From Tetragenococcus solitarius NBRC 100494 (lineage in GTDB: Bacteria; Bacillota; Bacilli; Lactobacillales; Enterococcaceae), in the NCBI RefSeq assembly GCF_001544195.1, contig NZ_BCPY01000024.1, positions 1 to 36,096 on the forward strand: a stretch of DNA of 36,096 bases. Direction: 5' to 3'. The position numbers were made by a program, and so were the translations under genes. The notes under the pieces were generated by a model that worked only from the letters and a program-made list of their open reading frames with translations, was not told the origin of the DNA and made no database searches. Positions 25,153 through 33,229 of this stretch are shown piece by piece (position 1 is the first letter of the stretch; every line of letters starts with the position of its first letter).

Positions 25153-27011
25153 GACAAAAACCTCCTTTCCATCCAAACTTTTAATTCTGATAAATCTTCT
25201 AATTGACGAAGTTCTTTACGTAATTGCCTATTTGTTGTAAATGCAAAAACAAAATCATAAAGTTTTAATAGTTCTGATTCATCTTTTTCTGATAGCCTTT
25301 CTGGAATTGCTAATAATAAGATTAATTCAACCTCTTCGTTTGATGTCTTCAACGTTTTTTGAGGAAATACTCCTAAAAATAGAATAATCTGGTCACTTTC
25401 TTTATTAATGGTATGAGGAAAAGCGACTCCCGCTTCGTAAATGGTTGTATGTTTGTCCTCTCGTTCAAAAACACGTTGCTCGAATTGTGAGTCGATAATG
25501 TTTTCTAGCGACAATTCTTTAATCATTTGCTTTAAATTTTCATTATACGTTTCTTTAGAATCTAGTTTAGTAAAACGAAAAATAACATTTTCAAAACTCT
25601 TAGAGCGAATTTCATTCACACGTTCCCATTCTTCTCTTAACCATTCTGTATTGAACAAATGGGACAATTGAATAACTGGAGTGCTTTGATCAATATTTTT
25701 TAAAGGAATAGTCGAAAATATGGCAAAGTATTGATTAAGGTCCTGCTTTTTATATTCTTCTTCAGAATAATGAGTAATCTTAATATCAGAACCTACAACT
25801 TTTTCAATTTGACTTTGAATAATCAATGCCGTTCCTTTCCCTGTACTACAGACGATAGCAATTTCTTTTTGTATGGCTGTATCTGTTTGTTTACGTATAG
25901 CTAATTCAAAGTACAAAGCTAAGTAACTAATTTCTACTGGTAAAGCCTTTCGATTTAATTTATATTCCAGTCTAGCGAGCCCTACCTTTGCTAATTCATA
26001 GGCAAAAGGGTACTGTTTTTCAATTTCTCCATAAAATAAATCTTGGATTTCAAAACGAAATAATAAACGGTTAACCAAATACATTAAATGATATTTCATA
26101 TCGATAAAAAGCCTGTCTTCGTCTAAATCGACAACCAAAATTTGATGGATATGGGCCATCATCTGTCTAAAGAGCGCTTGCAATTCTGCTTCGTTGATCG
26201 CGTCTTTTGTTTTTAATTGATTAGAACTAAGACTTAACGGAAAACAAATAAAATCTCGTTCATATTGACTTAATGTGATTTCATAATCTAATTCAAGATG
26301 ATACATTAAAGCCTCAATAGCTTCATGACTCTTTGTAAAGTTCATGTAATCGTCTGGAATTGTTTCTAATAAATGATGATTTTGCAACCTTTTTATCACT
26401 GTTGAGATGGTTTTTTCTAAAAGAGAAGCGTATATTTTTGAAACCGAACCTCTTTCAGTAATTTGATCTATCAGCTGATAAGTTTCAGTTTGCAAAAATT
26501 GATCCGGAAAATAATCTTGCACATGGTAAATATAAAGCAAACGCAAATCAAACTCATTACCATATATACGCATTCCTCTATTAGGTGTTCCACGAACTTT
26601 TACATTAAATTTATTTACCATTTGTTTCATTTCTTTAATATCATTTGATGCTGTACTACGGCTAACACCTAATTCATCAGATAATTCATCCATAGAGATA
26701 AAATCATTCGAATCAATTAAACGTTTAATTATAAATGAAATTCGTTTATTTACTGAATTGAAATCTCGTGTTTTTTTCAGACCGTCTACCATGATTTCAT
26801 CAAAGCACTCAAAATCATTGATAGTTAATTGGTACGTAGTATTCTTTTGTACAATTTCAGCAGTGCCCTTTAGTTCTTCATTTAAAGACTCTATGCTGTT
26901 TCGTATTGTTTGTCGGCTAATCAGTAATTTTTGTTCCAATTCTGTCATCGTCATCTGTTTATGGGTAACTAACAATTGTAGAATCTGGTACCAGCGATTC
27001 ACTACAGCCAT
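25149..27011 (-). CDS. gutR: PRD-domain transcriptional activator of the sorbitol operon (MtlR/GutR type)
   Basis: This 620-residue multidomain regulator has two N-terminal helix-turn-helix regions (about 5-60 and 90-140; VSRSTASNDIKEMKQMV), two PTS-regulation domains (about 180-390), an EIIB-like domain with C388 in IVCSTGKGTALIIQ, and a C-terminal EIIA-like domain with H533 in VAFPHT. PRD2 keeps its first histidine (MKYHLMYLVNRL), but the second position is LYF instead of LHF. Such proteins are activated or silenced by PTS phosphorylation. Located second in the operon it regulates, it should drive the promoter near 27866. Start ATG behind GGAGGG. Confidence 0.93.
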   Translation of the reverse strand: MAVVNRWYQILQLLVTHKQMTMTELEQKLLISRQTIRNSIESLNEELKGTAEIVQKNTTYQLTINDFECFDEIMVDGLKKTRDFNSVNKRISFIIKRLIDSNDFISMDELSDELGVSRSTASNDIKEMKQMVNKFNVKVRGTPNRGMRIYGNEFDLRLLYIYHVQDYFPDQFLQTETYQLIDQITERGSVSKIYASLLEKTISTVIKRLQNHHLLETIPDDYMNFTKSHEAIEALMYHLELDYEITLSQYERDFICFPLSLSSNQLKTKDAINEAELQALFRQMMAHIHQILVVDLDEDRLFIDMKYHLMYLVNRLLFRFEIQDLFYGEIEKQYPFAYELAKVGLARLEYKLNRKALPVEISYLALYFELAIRKQTDTAIQKEIAIVCSTGKGTALIIQSQIEKVVGSDIKITHYSEEEYKKQDLNQYFAIFSTIPLKNIDQSTPVIQLSHLFNTEWLREEWERVNEIRSKSFENVIFRFTKLDSKETYNENLKQMIKELSLENIIDSQFEQRVFEREDKHTTIYEAGVAFPHTINKESDQIILFLGVFPQKTLKTSNEEVELILLLAIPERLSEKDESELLKLYDFVFAFTTNRQLRKELRQLEDLSELKVWMERRFLS

Positions 27012-27026
27012 CTTTACCCTCCAATT

Positions 27027-27827
27027 CTAGCCTCTTGTTTTACCTCCAGCTACGTTTGTTGTAACGCCCGTAATGTAACTTGAGCGATCTGATAAATAGT
27101 AACTAACTAAATCCGCTACCTCGTATAATTTACCACTACGTCCTAAAGGAATCGTACTTGTTTTTGAATATCCTTCTCGCAATTTTTCAACCGTAATTCC
27201 TCTTGTGTAAGCCAGTGCTTCTTCATAAGCCAAGGTTCTCAGTCCTGTTTCTTCCATAATTCCTGGCGCAATTCCGACAACACGAACGTTAAATTTACCT
27301 AGTTCTTTAGCCCATGAACGTGTGTAACTATTGACTGCAGCTTTTGTAGCTGCGTATGGGCTTTGACCCTCGGAGCCTTCTAAGCCAGATTCAGAAGACA
27401 TATTAATAATAACGCCAGCTTCTTTTTCGACTAAAATACGTCCAACAGCTTGACTCATCAAAAACAATCCTTTTTGATTTACGGCAAAAATTTTATCAAA
27501 AGTCTCTTCTGACAATTCATATTCCCCATGAGGATCATTTTTATCAACCAATAGCCTAGGTATGTTGATGCCAGCATTATTAACCAATCCATCGATTGTT
27601 CCAAAGTGCTCCATTACTTTTGTTACACCTGCTTCAACCTCTTGTCTAGAAGTAACATCCGCTTTCACAAACAATAAACGTTCATCCTCTAAAGATGCAT
27701 CTGTAAGATCAAAATTTGCCACATTTACATTTTGCTCAAGTAAACTTTCAACGATGCTTTTTCCTATCCCGGAAGAACCTCCTGTAACAATCACTGTTTT
27801 TCCTTCAATGTTTAACCAATCTGACAT
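27027..27827 (-). CDS. gutF: Sorbitol-6-phosphate 2-dehydrogenase (SDR family)
   Basis: This 266-residue short-chain dehydrogenase is taken from the ATG at 27827, with GGGAG eight bases upstream; a GTG at 27836 is less likely. It has the NAD-binding VTGGSSGIGKSIVE (residues about 14-28), NNAGIN, active-site Ser in INMSSESGLEGSEG and the catalytic YAATK, so it is intact. It oxidises sorbitol 6-phosphate to fructose 6-phosphate, the step after PTS import. It is the first gene of the operon SDR-regulator-GutM-EIIC-EIIBC-EIIA, the order of Lactobacillus gutFRMCBA clusters. Another polyol phosphate remains possible. Confidence 0.92.
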   Translation of the reverse strand: MSDWLNIEGKTVIVTGGSSGIGKSIVESLLEQNVNVANFDLTDASLEDERLLFVKADVTSRQEVEAGVTKVMEHFGTIDGLVNNAGINIPRLLVDKNDPHGEYELSEETFDKIFAVNQKGLFLMSQAVGRILVEKEAGVIINMSSESGLEGSEGQSPYAATKAAVNSYTRSWAKELGKFNVRVVGIAPGIMEETGLRTLAYEEALAYTRGITVEKLREGYSKTSTIPLGRSGKLYEVADLVSYYLSDRSSYITGVTTNVAGGKTRG

Positions 27828-27847
27828 ATCCTTCACTCCCTACTTTT

Positions 27848-27861
27848 TGATTACGTTTTCA
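27848..27861. promoter_or_regulatory. Probable cre site (CcpA) of the sorbitol operon
   Basis: TGATTACGTTTTCA matches the consensus TGWNANCGNTNWCA with a single mismatch. It lies immediately downstream of the -10 hexamer, where CcpA binding would block initiation, so glucose repression of the operon is expected. Confidence 0.7.
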
Positions 27862-27866
27862 TTATA
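27861..27866 (-). promoter_or_regulatory. -10 element of the sorbitol operon promoter
   Basis: Minus-strand TATAAT is a perfect -10, but no good -35 lies 16-18 bases upstream (CTTAAT is nearest). This fits a promoter that needs the PRD activator encoded in the operon. Confidence 0.65.
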
Positions 27867-27917
27867 GGAAAGTATGTGAAAAAATTAAGACAATCTTTTT
27901 TTGCAGGAGGTGGTAAA

Positions 27918-27932
27918 AAATTAGACTAATTT
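27918..27932. promoter_or_regulatory. Palindrome upstream of the sorbitol promoter, activator-site candidate
   Basis: AAATTAGACTAATTT is a perfect 7-1-7 palindrome, about 50-65 bases upstream of the -10, where an activator of the MtlR/GutR type commonly binds. Function is inferred from position only. Confidence 0.4.
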
Positions 27933-27936
27933 CCAA

Positions 27937-27990
27937 AAGCAAAAAAATAAAACATATAAAATAGATAGAATATATCTATTTTATATGTTT
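27937..27990 (-). terminator. Terminator of the nine-gene DUF/Dga operon
   Basis: A perfect 18-base stem (27950-27967 with 27973-27990) and a five-base loop are followed on the minus strand by TATTTTTTTGC. It begins 28 bases after the DgaF-like stop. The stem is almost all A/T, which makes it a weaker terminator than its length suggests. Confidence 0.8.
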
Positions 27991-28018
27991 AAAATGTATA
28001 GTTTAAATGATTATATGT

Positions 28019-28768
28019 TTATTCTTTAACCAAGGCACTCTTCATCATACCAAGAAGTTGCTTTACATCACCAGGTCTTGTATCACCGCTTGCTTTATCA
28101 ATAATCGAACTGTATACATGCGGGATAACTTTTTGTACGCCAGCATCAATGGCAATTTGAACAATCTCCTCAAAATTGCTTAAATCAATTCCGCCAGTGG
28201 GTTCTAGATAAAAATCATTTCTGGCACAAGCTTGCGCTACTTCGATATATTCTTCTTTATGGGTTAAACCTTTCATAGGAAAGTATTTCAACGAACTTGC
28301 GCCCATATCTTTGAGCAAAGCAATGGCAGTATCTACAGGAACTTCTGCGGCTTGTTGTTGAGAACTTAAAGGACCTGTGGCGATATCCACATAACCTACT
28401 TTACCTGTCGGAGAAACCAGCGCATTCACGATTGTTTCACTTTGACCCAATAGTGCGCGGGAAGTCCCCGCTCCGGTAAATACTTGGTTCACATGTTGCG
28501 GTTGTAATTTAGCCGAGATACGAGAAACCATGGCACTTTGATTCGGATCACCTGCGCCCAACCCCACGGATAAAGCGTTATTTGTTGCTTCTTGGTATTT
28601 TTTCATCGCTTCAATCGCAAAGGCATCACTATTATAATTTTTAGATAATACACCTAATAATACGTGCCCTTCTGCTGCTTCATAACAATCTTTAGCATTC
28701 TCCACGGAATTTGCTAACACATTTAAACAGAGACGATCTTCTAAATAATTAGGAACTAAAGCCAACAT
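28019..28768 (-). CDS. dgaF: DgaF-like 2-dehydro-3-deoxy-phosphogluconate aldolase (EF_0839 family)
   Basis: This 249-residue TIM-barrel aldolase is of the DgaF type, distinct from the common Eda. Family marks are NYLEDRLCLNVLANSVENAKDCYEAAEGHVLLGVLSKNY, SVGLGAGDP, VFTGAGTSRALL and the Schiff-base lysine stretch SLKYFPMKGLTHKEEY, followed by LEPTGGIDLSNF. In Salmonella, DgaF cleaves 2-keto-3-deoxygluconate 6-phosphate, the product of DgaE, to pyruvate and glyceraldehyde 3-phosphate. Its ATG overlaps the DgaE stop (TAATG), so the two are translationally coupled. It is the last gene of the operon. Confidence 0.92.
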   Translation of the reverse strand: MLALVPNYLEDRLCLNVLANSVENAKDCYEAAEGHVLLGVLSKNYNSDAFAIEAMKKYQEATNNALSVGLGAGDPNQSAMVSRISAKLQPQHVNQVFTGAGTSRALLGQSETIVNALVSPTGKVGYVDIATGPLSSQQQAAEVPVDTAIALLKDMGASSLKYFPMKGLTHKEEYIEVAQACARNDFYLEPTGGIDLSNFEEIVQIAIDAGVQKVIPHVYSSIIDKASGDTRPGDVKQLLGMMKSALVKE

Positions 28769-29871
28769 TAATCTCCTTCTTCCATGATTTGTTTTAATCT
28801 TTGAACAATTTTTTTCATTTCTTCTTCGTTAACAGAACGAATATCAAATTCAATAATGCCATTATTAGCTTGATATTCTCTTGTATAAACGGCAGGGTTT
28901 TGCGCTTTTAATTCCGCAATCACTTGCTTGGCCTCTTTATCCCCGCTGACTTTGACACTGGCTCGATAGATATCCCTACCTGCCCCGTCTTGCACAATCT
29001 TTGCGTCCAAGTTTTGAATCTTATTGAGTGCAGTAACGAAAGGTTGTAAACGCGCTTGCATAGAATCCCCATCTTCGCTACCGTTTCTCAAATAATCTTC
29101 CACAGCTTGAGTAAAGCCTAAAATATTATCTTTACCGATTTTCATAGCGCGTCCGATGCCTTTTCCTTGCAAACGAACCCACTCAATGTATTTTTTAGCC
29201 CCAACAACCAAACCCGCACTAGGTCCTTCGATTGCCTTGGCTCCGGAATAAATGACAAGGTTGGCTCCAGCTTTTATATATTTAAACAGATCTTCTTCAG
29301 CTGCCGCATCGACAATTAAAGGCACATCATTTTGTTTTGCTACTTTCGCTGCTTCTTCTACCGAAAGCATACTTTTTTGCACCGTATGATGACTTTTGAT
29401 ATATAAAATAGCTGCTGTATTTTCTGTAACCATCATGTCAAGATGCTCGGGTGCACACATATTGGCATAGCCAGCTTCAACCACTTTTCCTCCGCCTTGA
29501 GAAACCATCACTTCTACCGGAGTCCCATAATCCACATTATGTCCTTTAGGCAAAATAATTTCACGCTGACTTATTTTTTCTGTATAAGGGTGGTAAGCAT
29601 GATAAACCTCCCCTTGTCCAATGGTCGCAGCCACAGATTGTGCAATACCTGCCGAAGCTGAAGATACGATATGCGCATCTTCCACCGCTAATAAATCTGC
29701 TAAATATTTTCCCGTTTGTCTACTTAGATCATCCATTTCAAAGAAATGTTGCCCGCCAAAGCGTTGGGCTTCCAATACAGAATCTGAAACTTTAGAAACG
29801 CCTAAGACTGTCATCTTTCCAGAGGCATTAATCACTTCTTTTAGCCCAAACTTTTCATAGCTAATTGTCAT
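28768..29871 (-). CDS. dgaE: DgaE-like PLP-dependent D-glucosaminate-6-phosphate ammonia-lyase
   Basis: This 367-residue PLP enzyme of the SelA-like group is taken from the ATG at 29871 with GGAGG eight bases before; a TTG at 29886 is less likely. It has GLKEVINASGKMTVLG at the N terminus, the PLP lysine K212 in IYSGAKAIEGPSAG and VDAAAEEDLFKY with the cofactor-binding Asp. DgaE of Salmonella eliminates ammonia from D-glucosaminate 6-phosphate to give 2-keto-3-deoxygluconate 6-phosphate; the same is expected here or with a close amino-sugar acid. Its start overlaps the amidohydrolase stop by 11 bases and its stop overlaps the aldolase start. Confidence 0.92.
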   Translation of the reverse strand: MTISYEKFGLKEVINASGKMTVLGVSKVSDSVLEAQRFGGQHFFEMDDLSRQTGKYLADLLAVEDAHIVSSASAGIAQSVAATIGQGEVYHAYHPYTEKISQREIILPKGHNVDYGTPVEVMVSQGGGKVVEAGYANMCAPEHLDMMVTENTAAILYIKSHHTVQKSMLSVEEAAKVAKQNDVPLIVDAAAEEDLFKYIKAGANLVIYSGAKAIEGPSAGLVVGAKKYIEWVRLQGKGIGRAMKIGKDNILGFTQAVEDYLRNGSEDGDSMQARLQPFVTALNKIQNLDAKIVQDGAGRDIYRASVKVSGDKEAKQVIAELKAQNPAVYTREYQANNGIIEFDIRSVNEEEMKKIVQRLKQIMEEGD

Positions 29872-30964
29872 AAACTTGTCCTCCAATAATTGTCTTTACT
29901 GGTTTAATCTGCTCATTTGTATTTCTAGTAAAACCATTTGAATCTGTTAAGACTTTTTCTTCTGAGACAAAATCAAAAACGGTAATATCTGCATCATAGT
30001 CTTTTTCTAATTTTCCTTTGGTGGAAAGCTTGAAATTTTTTGCTGGAGCAACAGTAATTTTTTCAATAATTTCTGGCCAAGAATAGCCAACCACATGCAA
30101 TTTTTCTAAAGTCGTAGCCAAATCATAAACAGGACCATTCTTGCGATTACGAATATAAATATCCGTACTGATAGAATTCGCTTTGATGCCTTCTTGCAAA
30201 GCAACTTCGGCTACTTTAAAGTTAAAACTATCGGTTCCATGACCAATGTCAAAAACAACACCTTTATCATAAGCTTTGTGAGCGAAATCTTTGATCTTGC
30301 TTGTGTCCTGATCTAGGATACCGTTACTTTTCCCATTAAAACAATGGGTTAAGACATCTCCTTTTTCCATTAAAGATAATGTTTCACTTAATTCAGGAGG
30401 AGCTGAACCGATATGAACCATTAACGGAATGCCTTGGTTTTCTTCTTGTATTTGCTTTGCCAATTCCAAGGGCGTAACACCATTCTTACCTACTACGGTT
30501 TTACTCATCCGTGCCTTAATTCCTACCACAAATTCAGGGAGATCTTGAATAACTTTTGACACAAGTCCTTGCTCAACATTTGATAGATCAGCTAATTCAT
30601 CTTGTGCAACGATGCCTGTTTTTGAGATATTTACCATCGCGAAAACGTTCGTTTTTACCTTCTTTGCCAATTGATAAAAACTTTGTATATTTTCTGCCCC
30701 CGTTGTTCCAGCATCAATAACCGTTGTCACACCTTTTTCCACACCTACTTGATCAGGAAAGTCATAATATAAGTTCATTTTTTCAAAACAGTGAACATGA
30801 TCATCGATCCAACCCGCAGATACAAATTTTCCAGTAATATCAATCACTTTTTTGTCACTTGTATCAATTGAAGGAGCCACCTGCGTTATCTTACTATCTT
30901 TAAAGGCAATATCACAGCTTTCACCTGTAATTAGTTTTCCACCTTTTAAAACTATTTCTTCCAT
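29861..30964 (-). CDS. Amidohydrolase/deacetylase (EF_0837 family)
   Basis: This 367-residue amidohydrolase-superfamily enzyme has the metal-binding HxH at H56/H58 (DDHVHCFEKM), a lysine in VVGIKARMSK that is the candidate carboxylated bridge, LMVHIGSAPP and LTHCFNGKSNG with further histidine ligands, FDIGHGTDSF and the late Asp in SISTDIYIRN. It is the E. faecalis EF_0837 type; relatives remove acetyl groups from small hydroxy acids, and the group was once annotated as adenine deaminase or dihydroorotase. Standing before DgaE, it probably deacylates the imported amino-sugar acid, for example an N-acetylglucosaminate phosphate; this is inference. Start ATG with AAAGG some distance upstream. 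Confidence 0.88.
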   Translation of the reverse strand: MEEIVLKGGKLITGESCDIAFKDSKITQVAPSIDTSDKKVIDITGKFVSAGWIDDHVHCFEKMNLYYDFPDQVGVEKGVTTVIDAGTTGAENIQSFYQLAKKVKTNVFAMVNISKTGIVAQDELADLSNVEQGLVSKVIQDLPEFVVGIKARMSKTVVGKNGVTPLELAKQIQEENQGIPLMVHIGSAPPELSETLSLMEKGDVLTHCFNGKSNGILDQDTSKIKDFAHKAYDKGVVFDIGHGTDSFNFKVAEVALQEGIKANSISTDIYIRNRKNGPVYDLATTLEKLHVVGYSWPEIIEKITVAPAKNFKLSTKGKLEKDYDADITVFDFVSEEKVLTDSNGFTRNTNEQIKPVKTIIGGQVYDN

Positions 30965-31005
30965 ATTGATTTTACGACCTTTCTATTCAATGTTATCTAT
31001 TTTTA

Positions 31006-31665
31006 CTAGACTGACACTGGGAAAATTGCTCCTAAAACCATTGCGCCGAGAATGGCCCCTCCTGCGATCGGTCTTTCAAATTTATAAAAAATCAGCGCAC
31101 CTATTGTCGCACCTATGCCAATCGGAATTGAGGCTTGCGCTGCGCTCAAAACAATCAGAGGACCAAGGAAGCGACCAGAGGAATTTCCTGCTCCCATCAT
31201 AATGTCAGCTCCAAAAGTAGAACTGGATTGGTTAATAGTGAATTTGCGGATCAATACAATAATTCCGCCAATAAGTAGACCTAATATTCCTCCTGTAAGA
31301 AGCGCTAAACCAAAATTATTAAGCGGTGCAGTAATACCTACACTTAGCAAAATAGCTGGAATCCCAATCCCTAACCCAGTCAGAATTGAACCGCCCAAGT
31401 CAAGGATTCCAACGAGTGAGCCTTCAAGAATTCTAGCAAATAAAAAACTCGCACCAAAAGCGGCAGCCGCTCCATAAGACCCACCATCTAATCCTGCTTT
31501 TAACATAGCGACAATAGCGACTTCGTTAAAAGCTCCTACATTGTATTGGATATACATATAAGTACCGGTAAAAATTGCAGCAGACATAATTCCCACTATG
31601 AGAGGAAAAGACCAATCTGCAAACCAAAAGCTCTTTGCTTTCTTCTCTTCTGCTATATCTTCCAT
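31006..31665 (-). CDS. DUF4310-family membrane protein (EF_0833 type)
   Basis: This 219-residue integral membrane protein has about six hydrophobic segments after a charged N terminus (MEDIAEEKKAKSFWFADWSFP). Glycine-rich helices such as GLDGGSYGAAAAFGASFLFARILEGSL and GGSILTGLGIGIPAILLSVGI are typical of small-molecule permease domains. I recognise it as DUF4310, found only together with DUF4311, DUF4312 and the SFCGS protein. No transport substrate is known to me. With the DUF4311 protein it probably forms the membrane part of a transporter for the acid catabolised by the downstream enzymes. Start ATG behind AAAGGAG, 13 bases after the DUF4311 stop. Confidence 0.87.
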   Translation of the reverse strand: MEDIAEEKKAKSFWFADWSFPLIVGIMSAAIFTGTYMYIQYNVGAFNEVAIVAMLKAGLDGGSYGAAAAFGASFLFARILEGSLVGILDLGGSILTGLGIGIPAILLSVGITAPLNNFGLALLTGGILGLLIGGIIVLIRKFTINQSSSTFGADIMMGAGNSSGRFLGPLIVLSAAQASIPIGIGATIGALIFYKFERPIAGGAILGAMVLGAIFPVSV

Positions 31666-31678
31666 TTTTTAGTCTCCT

Positions 31679-32458
31679 TTACTCTGTTTTGATAAGTTGA
31701 TGTACATTATCCAACCAATCAGGAACTGACAACTTAAAGCTTTCTAGTAATTCCAAATCAAATCCACGGAAGAAACCACTTAACACAAATAGTAAAATCG
31801 CAGCAAATAAAATTATCCTCGTAATTCTGGACCAGCCTTGGTCATCTACACCTTTTCCTACTAGTATTCCTAAAACAACACCAGGAACCGCATTTCCCAT
31901 AATCATTTGAGCAAATGCACCAAATAAAGTTCCCCAAAAACCAGTACGTCTTCCAGCATCAATTGCTGCCAGCCAGAAAATAATAGGCATCACTGTATCA
32001 ATTAATATTGTAGCCGCTGGTACTAATACAGCGACCGCCGTAACTTGTAATGCTTCAGGAATAGCTGCAGCAGTACTGTTTAAAAAAGCAACGACAATCA
32101 TTCCAATAATTGTTCCAGCAATTCCCATCTTTTTAGGATCTTGCATTGTTTGACTTACATCTTTATTTTTGTATAGCAAGGCAGCAGCAGCCCAGTTCGG
32201 AACAACCCGATGAGTGACATCTTGTGTAAATGCACCAGCTCCTACTGCTGAAGCCCATGCATTAAAGAAAAAACCTAGGCCAAATGAAAAGTGAGAAGCT
32301 GGATCTCCTTGACAAGCGTTCATTTCTCCGAGTGTACGAAACGCTCCAAGAGCTTGAGTATTTGGTGCATGAAACATCCTCGCCGCCCCTACTCCGGCAG
32401 AAAAGCCCAACAACCCACCAATAATTAATGACTTTATTAATATCGTAACAAACTCCAT
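31679..32458 (-). CDS. DUF4311-family membrane protein (EF_0832 type)
   Basis: This 259-residue integral membrane protein has several hydrophobic helices, beginning LIKSLIIGGLLGFSAGVGAARMFHAPNTQALGAFRTLGEMNACQGDPASHFSFGLGFFFNAWASAVGAGAF. The long conserved segment with His, Asn and Cys residues between the first helices looks like a functional site; further on are VVPNWAAAALL and PGVVLGILVGKG. It is the DUF4311 family, always encoded beside DUF4310 and DUF4312. It is of unknown function; as the larger membrane partner it is the likeliest substrate-translocating subunit. Start ATG behind GGAGGAG. Confidence 0.87.
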   Translation of the reverse strand: MEFVTILIKSLIIGGLLGFSAGVGAARMFHAPNTQALGAFRTLGEMNACQGDPASHFSFGLGFFFNAWASAVGAGAFTQDVTHRVVPNWAAAALLYKNKDVSQTMQDPKKMGIAGTIIGMIVVAFLNSTAAAIPEALQVTAVAVLVPAATILIDTVMPIIFWLAAIDAGRRTGFWGTLFGAFAQMIMGNAVPGVVLGILVGKGVDDQGWSRITRIILFAAILLFVLSGFFRGFDLELLESFKLSVPDWLDNVHQLIKTE

Positions 32459-32470
32459 TTTCTTTCTCCT

Positions 32471-32827
32471 CTATTCTCTTAATCTTTTAGCAAAAATAGA
32501 TTTAAATAACTTTGGCTTTGTGTCATCTATTTCTCTAAAGTCCACTTTATCTACATCAATACTTGATATTTCTACATCAATTTTTAACTTTAGTTTATAT
32601 TCTGATCTTTTTCTAGGAAAAAAGAAAAATAAAAATCGCTCCGTAAAAGTCTTCTCCTCTGCAGAGAGTATAGTGATTGTATCTGGTTCAATTCTTACGG
32701 GTACATTGTCTGCATATTTCGTAACTTGTTTTTGTACGCTACTCAAAGCATCTGCAAAAACTTCTTTTTTATTTTTTCCTTTACCAGTTACAGTAATAGC
32801 CGTTTTCTTTTTCTCTAAAACGCTCAC
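32471..32827 (-). CDS. DUF4312-family soluble protein (EF_0831 type)
   Basis: This 118-residue protein starts with GTG at 32827 behind GGAGGAGG. It has no membrane segment of normal length, although FLFFFFPRKR in the middle is strikingly hydrophobic and then basic, which could be a membrane-surface anchor. The remainder, KKTAITVTGKGKNKKEVFADALSSVQKQV and YKLKLKIDVEISSIDVDKV, looks like an alpha/beta fold. It is DUF4312 by family; unknown function. Its constant place between the SFCGS protein and the two membrane proteins suggests a cytoplasmic subunit or adaptor of the transporter. Confidence 0.85.
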   Translation of the reverse strand: MSVLEKKKTAITVTGKGKNKKEVFADALSSVQKQVTKYADNVPVRIEPDTITILSAEEKTFTERFLFFFFPRKRSEYKLKLKIDVEISSIDVDKVDFREIDDTKPKLFKSIFAKRLRE

Positions 32828-32850
32828 TATTAGACCTCCTCCTCAAATGT

Positions 32851-33210
32851 CTATTGGCTACCATATTTTTTCAAATATGCCTCAACGATTCGCTTTCCTA
32901 GCTCTTCTTGATCTAAGAAACCAAAGCCTAAAACAGTTTTTCCTTCATTAATAGCAGTAACTCCTTCATCGATGGAACGCATCCCATGACGAGCTGGATA
33001 ACCATACTTATTAGATGCAGTGATAGCACCTGCACCCCCACTACCACAAAAAGAGATTCCGATATCTGCGTTTTCTTCGTGCATTACGTCGCCTAATCTC
33101 ATATCCGCCCCCATGCCAGGAACAACAACTGCTGTTCCTCCAGCCTTTTCTACCCCTTTTGCTACGTTCTGACCTTTACCCATACGATCTGCAATAACTA
33201 CTTTTACCAT
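32851..33210 (-). CDS. Glycine-rich SFCGS-family protein (EF_0830 type)
   Basis: This 119-residue soluble protein is taken from the ATG at 33210 with GGAGG eight bases upstream; an in-frame start at 33288 lies within the preceding gene and is rejected. It starts VKVVIADRMGKGQNVAKGVEKAGGTAVVVPG, an alpha/beta pattern, and has one cysteine, C55, in the family motif ISFCGSGGAGAITASNKYGYPA. The context of C55, after a strand and before a glycine-rich turn, resembles the phospho-cysteine loop of PTS EIIB domains; compare [19 protein letters not shown] of the SrlE protein at 23084-24100. I infer an EIIB-like role; function is not established. Confidence 0.87.
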   Translation of the reverse strand: MVKVVIADRMGKGQNVAKGVEKAGGTAVVVPGMGADMRLGDVMHEENADIGISFCGSGGAGAITASNKYGYPARHGMRSIDEGVTAINEGKTVLGFGFLDQEELGKRIVEAYLKKYGSQ

Positions 33211-33229
33211 AATTTTTTCCTCCAATTTA

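Noticed and set aside
30852-31477. Plus-strand frames across the DUF4310 and amidohydrolase genes
   Set aside because: They lie opposite strongly supported minus-strand genes and look like codon shadows.
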